A stretch of DNA of 25,828 nt from Spirogloea muscicola. Lineage: Eukaryota; Streptophyta; Zygnematophyceae; Spirogloeales; Spirogloeaceae. This document shows positions 10,388-16,955 of the stretch, one piece after another. The notes under the pieces are model-generated. The model saw only the letters and a program-made list of their open reading frames with translations. It ran no database searches and was not told the DNA's origin. The stretch spans positions 173,131 to 198,958 of the forward strand of contig WELB01000163.1 of NCBI GenBank assembly GCA_009602725.1, read 5' to 3'. Position numbers and translations under genes: made by a program. Positions within the stretch are counted from its first letter, which is position 1; every line of letters starts with the position of its first letter.

Positions 10388-10545
10388 GCTCTAAGAAAGG
10401 AGCGCAAGTACGCGGACCACCCTCCCGACGATCTCTTCGCGGCCCTCGCCATTGACGTTCACGGGGCCCTCGGCAGTGGCTGCTTGGATCTCCTCCAGCG
10501 GCTTGCCCTGCAGGCCATCGCAATTTGTGTATTTAGGGTTTAGGG
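10388..10545 (+). mobile_element. LINE C-terminal fragment, third type
   Basis: A frame from about 10398 encodes LRKERKYADHPPDDLFAALA followed by IDVHGALGSGC. It resembles the ERKKERHYQDHPGGDHLYPC segment of family 2 and EQRKLRHYSDYPRSDHLLPA of family 1, both just after the nuclease-like core. Only about 49 codons survive before a stop at the telomere-like motif. Inference: remnant of a related but distinct LINE lineage. Confidence 0.5.
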
Positions 10546-10548
10546 TTT
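10532..10548 (+). repeat. Interstitial telomere-like motif
   Basis: TTTAGGGTTTAGGGTTT: two and a half units of the plant and green-algal telomere repeat, in the spacer of the fold-back structure. Confidence 0.8.
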
Positions 10549-10860
10549 CGAGCGACGGCCGGGTTCGCCAGGCTTCAATTCTGCCCGCTCCCTCGCTCAG
10601 GTTTTTCGAATGCGGCTTGCGGTCTCGCTCCAGCGCTGCCTCAGGGTCTCGGCAGATTGCCGCTTTTCCTGCTTCGAGTTATTCTTGATTTGCTGTTGCT
10701 CACTCGTAGCTACTGAGCATCCATCCGACTTTCCCTCTGCATTGTCTTTCGCTTTGTAGTGTAGTCCTTTTTCCCGGCATCTTTTCCTTTTTTGGCCTTG
10801 GATATTGCCCACTCTTTTTGAGCTGGCTTTGCCAGTCCCTCTTCTCTGTGGGCGAGCAAC

Positions 10861-11039
10861 TTTCTTCTCTGAGTGAAGGCGCGCGGTGCGCATGAGATGA
10901 AAGTTGAGGGAAAAACTTCAGCCATTAAAATCAGTCAACAGCTGGCGCAGAAATTGGGGCTACAGAGAATGAAGTGGGCGGGGGCTGTGGAAGATAGAGG
11001 AGCTCGCCCATAGAAAAGAAAAGATCGTGTATTAGAAAG
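10861..11039. other. Family-2 box and linker
   Basis: A GAAGGCGCGCGGTGCGCATG box at 10876-10895, as at the end of family-2 tails, is followed by diverged sequence. At 10999-11020 a fragment of the hairpin module (GAGCTCGCCCATAG) sits just beyond the terminus of the minus-strand family-1 copy that follows. Confidence 0.45.
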
Positions 11040-11600
11040 AAATGTAGGCCAAATGGCCAGGTACAAAGGCAAGCACATCTAAAAATCTACGTAACCTACA
11101 GCAGATTGACCCGCTCAATAACCACGGGTCAAAACATAAAGGTCACTACTCGATGCATGAATACTAGATGCCAGGAACGGAGCCCTTCTGCCACCTACTA
11201 GAGCTCGCCCAGCTTTCTGGTGCAAGGCACTAGCCTGAGCACGCTGCAAACAGGCCGAAACTCGACGTCGCAAGAGCGATAGATATGCAGCTGGCAAGCC
11301 CATCTCAGCCGGAAACACATCTGCGCGTCGAGTGTAGCCTAGATTGGCAATGTTTTGAAGCAGAGTGTGGAAGCGAGGACCCAGACAGCCAAGATGTCGA
11401 TTGCAGCTGGCAGGAGTTGATCGCATTGGGGGTAATCGGAGTAATGCCGCAGTTTTCTTTGCCCTGCTCCGCCCACTGCGTGCCCAGCAATGTGTGTTGA
11501 TACTGGGCCTTTATATGCCTCCGTAACAACAACGTCGACCAGGCCCGTGGTCCTCCACCAGGTAGCACGCCCACAATGTCAAGTGTGCGGCGATGAAAAG
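11040..11600 (-). mobile_element. 5'-truncated LINE family-1 copy, subtype A tail
   Basis: On the minus strand the copy starts at RRTLDIVGVLPGGGPRA, part of the nuclease-like core, and after frameshifts continues through HLGCLGPRFHTLLQNIANLG and [17 protein letters not shown] to an intact SSSDLYVLTRGY stop at 11115. The 3' UTR is subtype A, with the hairpin GGCCATTTGGCC and terminus TAATACACG. The 5' break abuts a GGCTGG module (11592-11640) in the same orientation. Confidence 0.8.
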
Positions 11601-11640
11601 AGGAGCTGACAGAAGCCAGCCGAAAAAGAATGGACAAAAG
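11592..11640 (-). repeat. GGCTGG hairpin module fused to LINE body
   Basis: On the minus strand: TTTTGTCCATTCTTTTTCGG, CTGGCTTCTGTCAGCTCCTC, then TTTTCATCG, running straight into the truncated family-1 ORF. The second stem arm is partly degraded. Confidence 0.6.
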
Positions 11641-11769
11641 AAAGGTGAAGGAGAAATGAAAGGGCAGCAGCCCGAATGGAATGATAAGGATCAATCAACC
11701 GGGGTGCCCGCCGCCAGCTTTTCCCGGCTCGCGACCGACCAGACCCGCTGCGTGGGACCCCAGAGCCAG

Positions 11770-11992
11770 CGAGAGAAAGAGAGAAGGCGCGCGGGGCGCA
11801 TGATAAGTAAACGGGTCAATCTGCTGTAGATTATGTACGCCTTAAGACTTGCGTGCCTTTGTACTTGGCCTTGTGGCCCTTCGTTTAATTCAAATTCACG
11901 GGGGAAAAAGGTTAGAAAGATGAAAGGGAATTCAAGCCAATACATTGTTCAGGCAGAGTCTAGTGCACACTAAACAAGGCTACATAATACGG
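11770..11992 (+). repeat. Interleaved family-2 box and family-1 tail
   Basis: In order: GAAGGCGCGCGGGGCGCATG (11783-11802); a subtype A family-1 tail (about 11810-11906: ACGGGTCAATCTGCTGTAG, GTGCCTTTGTACTTGG, GGCCTTGTGGCC, AATTCACG); then a family-2 UTR segment, AATTCAAGCCAATACATTG and TTCAGGCAGAGTCTAG, up to ACATAATACGG. The middle piece appears inserted into, or joined between, parts of a family-2 tail. Confidence 0.6.
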
Positions 11993-12009
11993 AGAAAGAA
12001 GAGAAGAAG

Positions 12010-13745
12010 CTTCCCACCCGGTTTCTTCCCAGCCCTTTTATCCCTTGCTCGTACACGAACTGAGCACAGTGGGCCTGCGGGTCTGCCCCACCAAGAACGT
12101 GGCATGGTCACCACACGGCCTTCCCACCAACCTCCAACTCCCACCAGGCTGCCAGACCCCTGCCAATGGGCTGGCCGTTCTAAAAGTTCCCCTTGGCACT
12201 CCATCTCACGTTGCGGAGGACTTACGTGAACGTCTGCAGCAACACCTTGCCCCCCTTCCCTCCCTTCCTCTCCTCGGAGATCCGCAACTGGCGCTGGCCA
12301 TCCTTACTCGCTGCATTGGTCAACGAGCTGGCTACCTACAGCGAACAGTCGCCCCAACGGACATGGTGGGCGAGCTGTACAAGGAGTTCGACACCTCCCT
12401 CCTGCAAACCCTGGCATCCCTGATTCAACACCCATCCTTCCCCTCACCTTCATCCTCCCTGCAGGCATCCCTTCCCACACGGATGGGCGGCCTTGGCTGC
12501 CGGTCACTTGAACAGACGGCACAGGCAGCCTTTCTCGGTTGCTGGCACCACGTTGCCTCCTTTCTTCCCTTGCGCTTCCCTTGCCTGGCCGGCCCTGCAG
12601 CCGAGGTGGAGGAAGGCTCCTTGGCATTCCAAGTGCAATTGAAGAGCATCCGGGAGTTAGCACTCTGCTCCTTCCCCTCCCTACAACCCCTCCTCACCCC
12701 CTTCTCAGCGCTTGCTCAAGCACCAGACAAAGCGGCACAGGCCAGACTCGTTGCTGCAGTTGAGGACGAGCGTCGCAAGGCGTTGAGGACGATGCCGGAT
12801 ATCAAGACCAAACCAAGGAGTCTGGCACGTCTCACATCGCTCGTAACGCCTGGGGCAATGGATTGGCTCACCACACACGCAATCCACAACGCTTTCAAAA
12901 TCAGCCCTGAAGCATTCTGGACGCTTCTCCAGCTGTTCCTGGGCCTGCCCCCGACCTGCCTACTTGGAGTAACTCAGTGTGAGTGTGGCTTCCGTGCGGA
13001 GGGCGGAGACCTAGCCACCCACATGCTGCGGTGTCTCACTGGCCCTGAGGTGGTGGGCGTCCACAATCTCCTACGAGACGCCCTGGCGGGCTTGATGCGC
13101 GACGCCGGCTACCGCGCCATTGTGGAAGTAAGCAATGTAATGCCCATCACCACGGATTCCCAGGGTCGCCATCACCGTCGCACCCTGGACATTGTGGGTG
13201 TACAACCTGGCGGAGGCCCACGAGCCTTGGTGGATGTGGTGGTGACCGAGGCATACAAGAGTTCGGCTTCCACACACATTGCTGGCCACGCAGTGGGAGG
13301 TGCTGAGCAGAGAAAGCTCCGACACTACTCTGACTACCCCCGCAGCGACCACCTTCTCCCGGCCGCAATCGACACTTTCGGCTGCTTGGGTCCTCGCTTC
13401 CATACCCTACTTGAGAACATAGCGAGTCTGGGATATGCACGATGCGAGGATATGCTTCCTGCCCAGATGGGTATGCCGGCTGCCTACCTGTCATTTTTGC
13501 GACGTCGAGTGTCAGCTTGTCTGCAGCGAGCTCAGGCTCATGCGTTGCATCAGAAAGCTGGTCGAGCCTTGGCTGGTAGTTCGAGAGCTTGTCGATTGCC
13601 ATCCGGTATTCGAGCATCAGTTAGCGACCTCTATGTGCTGACTCGTGGTTACTGAGCGGGTCGGCTTAGCAGCAGGTGACGTGCATTTGTCAATGTGCTT
13701 GCCTTTGTACTTGGCCACACATGGCCTCCCCATCTCATAATACAC
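12010..13745 (+). mobile_element. LINE family-1, longest copy (5'-truncated)
   Basis: A non-LTR retrotransposon fragment. It keeps the last part of the reverse transcriptase, a zinc-knuckle-like motif, a nuclease-like core, the LTRGY terminus and a 3' UTR with GTGCTTGCCTTTGTACTTGG, the hairpin GGCCACACATGGCC and the terminus AATACACACGC. The N-terminal half, including the catalytic FADD/YADD box, is absent. The 5' edge near 12010 follows a family-2 UTR segment. At the 3' side a family-2 tail in opposite orientation begins about 25 bases later. Confidence 0.85.
12045..13655 (+). CDS. Partial LINE ORF: RT C-terminus, zinc motif, nuclease-like domain
   Basis: 536 open codons, with no ATG at the start because the element is truncated. 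Residues 4-30 (ELSTVGLRVCPTKNVAW) match the segment after the RT catalytic box; MGGLGCRSLEQ near 147 is the usual GGLG region of LINE RTs. CECGFRAEGGDLATHMLRC at 312-330 is a C-x-C-x11-H-x3-C knuckle. RRTLDIVGVQPGGGPRALVD and VVVTEAYK at about 378-405 resemble the D...D-x-K layout of restriction-like endonucleases, then EQRKLRHYSDYP. It ends SDLYVLTRGY. A related domain order is known downstream of RT in some algal elements such as Dualen, which has two endonucleases; assignment to that clade is inference. It is the only long intact copy here and may be recent, but cannot be active without the RT core. Confidence 0.8.
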   Translation: MLVHELSTVGLRVCPTKNVAWSPHGLPTNLQLPPGCQTPANGLAVLKVPLGTPSHVAEDLRERLQQHLAPLPSLPLLGDPQLALAILTRCIGQRAGYLQRTVAPTDMVGELYKEFDTSLLQTLASLIQHPSFPSPSSSLQASLPTRMGGLGCRSLEQTAQAAFLGCWHHVASFLPLRFPCLAGPAAEVEEGSLAFQVQLKSIRELALCSFPSLQPLLTPFSALAQAPDKAAQARLVAAVEDERRKALRTMPDIKTKPRSLARLTSLVTPGAMDWLTTHAIHNAFKISPEAFWTLLQLFLGLPPTCLLGVTQCECGFRAEGGDLATHMLRCLTGPEVVGVHNLLRDALAGLMRDAGYRAIVEVSNVMPITTDSQGRHHRRTLDIVGVQPGGGPRALVDVVVTEAYKSSASTHIAGHAVGGAEQRKLRHYSDYPRSDHLLPAAIDTFGCLGPRFHTLLENIASLGYARCEDMLPAQMGMPAAYLSFLRRRVSACLQRAQAHALHQKAGRALAGSSRACRLPSGIRASVSDLYVLTRGY

Positions 13746-13767
13746 ACGCCTTACTTTGGACAGAAGA

Positions 13768-14620
13768 GAATAGGCGCGCGGGGCACATGAAATGAAATGG
13801 AGGCCAAAGCCGACACATTGTTCAGGCAGAGTCTAGGGCAAACTAAACAGGGCTACATAATACGGAAACCGAAACAAGGTGCCTAAGGTGACATCAGTAC
13901 CCACGGGTGAGCACAACCAAATCCGACAAGTTAACTTGGGGAGCTGGAGCGCCGCCACGAAAGCCGGAGGCCTGACTTAAAGCGCGCCCTGCACGTTGAT
14001 GAAGAGCCAATGCTTGCGAGCGCTGCAAACTAAAGTGAGAGCCGCATTCTATAGTATGCAACTAAGGCCTGCGGAATGCTGGAGTGGCCCAAGCTGCCCC
14101 CCCGACTTCGACGACGCGCATCAACCAGCCGGGCCAGATGCTGGATCAGGGAGGACCACTTTACGCCGTAGCTTCCGTAGATATCCATGGCACACGGATA
14201 AAGATGGTCCCCTCCAGGATGGTCCTGATAGTGCCGCTCCTTCTTGCGCTCCGCGCTGGACGTGGCCCAGCCAGACACGGTTGACGTAGGTTTAGTGGCA
14301 GCCTTGTACGCGTCGATCAGTACTACGTCCAGGAGCAGACGAGGCCGACCGCTCCGGGGGGTGGCGACCTCGTCTAGACGCCGCACGTATGGCTTGCCGC
14401 GCCTTGAGGAGATTGGCATGATGCCAGACACCTCCATCGCCGGATGATACCCCGCCTCTCGCACATTCCAAACATAGTGTCCCTGAGTATGTCGTGGGAG
14501 GCAATGCGCTCACCCCCCTCAACACATCTCAGCATATGAGCAGCCAGATCGAGTTTGTCATCGGCACTGTGGCCACACTCGCACTGGCGGATGCCAGCCA
14601 AGCATGGGGGGGGGGAGGCC
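13768..14620 (-). mobile_element. 5'-truncated LINE family-2 copy, frameshifted
   Basis: On the minus strand, in order: PPPCLAGIRQCECGHSADDK and LDLAAHMLRC (zinc knuckle, about 14615-14510), a frame change, MREAGYHPAMEVSGIMPIS, RRLDEVATPRSGRPRLLLD and VVLIDAYK (nuclease-like core), AERKKERHYQDHPGGDHLYP, LIQHLARLVDARRRSRGG, more frame changes, then QASGFRGGAPAPQVNLSDLV and VLTRGY with a stop at 13894. The 3' UTR follows to the GCGCGC box at about 13775. The layout equals family 1 but the sequence is clearly diverged. The 5' edge lies at a G10 run (14606-14615). Confidence 0.8.
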
Positions 14621-14982
14621 GAGGTGCACAGAAGAAGTGGATCTCCCAATGGGGCCAAGGGCGCTGGACAGACCGCTTTCCTTCGCACGAACGGGGGGGG
14701 CGCGGTGGGGGGTCGCCTCGCCCGGGGGCACAGCGGGGGAGCGGGGGGTACGAAGGCGCCCGCCACGTGGCACGCCGAGGAGGAGCGAGGCGGCCGTTAC
14801 CCCGACGCATGCTCGTGGATCTGCCCCAGCGCCCCCCCCGACGACCAGGCGGCGCTCGTCCGCGCCCGAGAAGGGGCGGTCGCCCCTCCGACAATTGTTC
14901 GTGATCCGCCCGACGACCGGGGCCACTCGGCCGCCAGGCCGCGGAGGGCCAGCCCGCCCCCCGACGATGTTCGTGATCCNCG
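14621..14982. other. GC-rich region before ZIP, with one N
   Basis: Very GC-rich with G and C homopolymers. Long open frames on both strands reflect the composition: all are Arg, Pro and Ala rich with no recognised domain. GTTCGTGATCC occurs at 14898 and 14969. Position 14980 is N. The ZIP promoter, and perhaps its first codons or a first exon, should be here. Confidence 0.45.
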
Positions 14983-16579
14983 CTGCAGCTGGCCCGCGGC
15001 GCCGTCGCGCACAGCGCCGAGTCCGGCGACGGCGACGGCGGCGGCGGCTCGCACGACCTCCAGCGCACCAGCCTGGTGGTGGCCAAGGTGGCCAGCCTCG
15101 TTATCGTGTTCGCGGCCACGTTCGTGGCGGGCGTGGCGCCCTACTTCGTCCGCCTCAACCACCACGTCCTGGTACTGGGCACCCAGTTCGCCGGCGGCGT
15201 CTTCCTCGCCACCGCGCTCATCCACTACCTCCCCGACTCCTCCGAGACCTTTGAGGACCACGGCGCCGACGGCTACCCCTACGCCTTCATGCTCGCCGTC
15301 GCCGGCTACGCGCTCACCGGCCTCGCCGACGTGCTCATCCAGGCCGTGTACGGCCGCATGCAAGCGCGCGGCCAGGACCCCGATGCCTTGTACGACGCCC
15401 CACCATCCAAGCTACCAGCCGTCGACGGTAAGCTCCAGCTGCCCCATGGTGGCTTCCGTCCTCCAACAGGCGCTTGGTCGATGTAACTGAGCTTTGCAGC
15501 AGCGATAGCTATGCCCCTCTCGCAACTATTGCAATGTTTGTGCATGCACTGACTTAGGTGGGTTTAGGCATGCTGCAGCTGAGTCTGCGATGCAAGCCGC
15601 CGACCAGCCGAAACTGGGCCCCTGCGGCGAGAATTGCATGTGCGAGAACACCGAGCCGACTCTCTGCAAGGTACCGCCTTGCGTTGCTCTTGGTGTTAGT
15701 AAGCCCCACTATCAGCATTCGTGGATGGACGGCTGTGCGTGTTGCATGACAATGGTGCTGTGACTCCGCCTGCAGTGCTCGACTGAGTACCCCGTGGCCA
15801 AGGAGGGCAAGCTCCTCATCCAGGCGTCCGACCACAAGACATCGGTCAGCGATGCCATCCTCCTCATGGCCGCCCTCTGCAGCCACTCCATCTTTGAGGG
15901 CCTCGCGATTGGCATAGCAGGTTGGTCAGCCGCGCCCAAGCCTTGCAGGCTGCTGTCATTACTGTCACCCAGATTCCTTCGTCATTCCCCCCTCCAAGAG
16001 CTACTGCATACTGCAGTCGTGGCTGTGTGAGGCTGTTGCTGTTGAGCAATGCGTAGCTTCAGCCAGCATTTTGGATGCCTCACCTTGACTACAGTCAGGA
16101 CTAGCAGATGCAAGTGTCACCCATGCCTCGACTACTCTAAACAGAGTACTCTGCGCTGACATCCTTGTGTTCTTTGTGGTGCAGAGACGGTGCGACACAC
16201 ATACTATGTGCTGTTCACAGTGTCCCTGCACAAGGTTTTTGCGGCCATGGCCATGGGAATTGCCCTCTTGCGCATCATTCCTGACCGGCCGCTCATCTCC
16301 TGCTGCCTCTACGCATTCATGTTTGCCATCTCCAGTCCCATTGGCGTCGCCATTGGCATCATCATCGATGCGACGACGCAGGGCTCCACGGCAGACTGGG
16401 TGTACGCCATCAGCATGGGCCTGGCCACTGGCGTGTTCATCTTTGTCGCCATCAACCACCTGCTGGTCAAGGGCTACAAGCCACCGTGCAAGATCCGGTC
16501 AGACAGCCCCTTCTTCAAGTGGCTGGCCTTTGCACTCGGCTGCACGCTTATTGCAGTTGTGATGAAGTGGGATTCATGA
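14983..16579 (+). CDS. ZIP-family divalent metal transporter (start uncertain)
   Basis: Membrane transporter of zinc, iron or related divalent metals into the cytosol. Exons: about 14983-15427, 15579-15670, 15776-15920, 16185-16579. All introns are GT-AG and phases close, giving about 358 residues, normal for ZIP. Eight hydrophobic helices fit: [38 protein letters not shown] and [19 protein letters not shown] before the loop; then [13 protein letters not shown] and [16 protein letters not shown], the paired metal-binding helices; then three more, ending AVVMKWDS. The usual His-rich cytosolic loop is replaced by a Cys cluster. The frame has a stop at 14974, and N at 14980 prevents choosing a start. 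CTGCAG just before 14989 could also be an acceptor, so an upstream exon is possible. It is convergent with SPCS2. Confidence 0.9.
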
Positions 16580-16686
16580 TGTCCTCGAGTACAAGCTGTT
16601 CAAGTGCAAGAGGGCTGATGTACACTAGGCTGCCAGAGCAAGCAGCCTTTGACTGCACTAAGCAGCCTTGATGCACTGACACTTTA

Positions 16687-16728
16687 CCTCTTTGAGTAAC
16701 CCTCTTTGAGTAACCCTCTTTGAGTAAC
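16687..16728 (+). repeat. Three perfect 14-bp tandem units
   Basis: CCTCTTTGAGTAAC repeated three times without change in the ZIP-SPCS2 convergent intergenic region. A plain minisatellite; no function is suggested. The rest of 16580-16954 holds 3' UTRs and nothing else recognised. Confidence 0.95.
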
Positions 16729-16922
16729 CCTTGAAGCACCAAACCCAATCCAGGCTCTTCTCTAGATAATGCAGCGCTAGCCAGGGGTGGCAGCATGATT
16801 GGCTCAGCAATTTTGACACCCAAGGACCTCTAGACAGGACAGGCAAACTATTGACACCAGAGAAGATGTATTGGCACATCATACATATTCTTGGCAGGGC
16901 TGGCCTGGATCACGCGAAGGGG

Positions 16923-16955
16923 AAAGTTGATAGCCTCTGAAGGGCTATCAACTTT
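16923..16955. other. Perfect 13-bp hairpin at the SPCS2 stop
   Basis: AAAGTTGATAGCC and GGCTATCAACTTT are exact reverse complements separated by seven bases. The right arm touches the SPCS2 stop codon (16955-16957), so the SPCS2 mRNA would fold this stem at the very start of its 3' UTR. It would also fold in a long ZIP transcript from the other side. Its role is unknown. Confidence 0.85.

Larger units (their letters stand above)
10053..10860. repeat. Fold-back repeat with hairpin modules at both ends
   Basis: Segments about 10053-10390 and 10600-10860 are inverted copies of each other, clearly diverged. Each begins outermost with a GGCTGG module (10053-10112 minus; 10801-10860 plus), then AAAGGACTAC, ACAAAG, GCAGAGGGA, TGCTCAGTA and GTGAGCAACAG, then a stretch encoding (minus strand, right arm) QEKRQSAETLRQRWSETASR. 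The right arm is open as a 98-codon ORF (10893-10597), while the left arm has stops. The spacer holds a third type of LINE fragment and a telomere-like motif. Confidence 0.65.

Noticed and set aside
12304-12697. Minus-strand ORFs inside the LINE fragment
   Set aside because: They are shadows of the LINE ORF, whose plus frame carries the RT, zinc and nuclease-like motifs.
11040-13745. CRISPR array or bacterial operon
   Set aside because: Repeats are irregularly spaced retroelement tails, and the genes are intron-containing eukaryotic genes.
14494-15490. Long Arg/Pro/Ala-rich ORFs on both strands (up to 311 codons)
   Set aside because: GC-rich composition keeps stops rare. Only the frame encoding the ZIP helices has homology; the others overlap it or have none.
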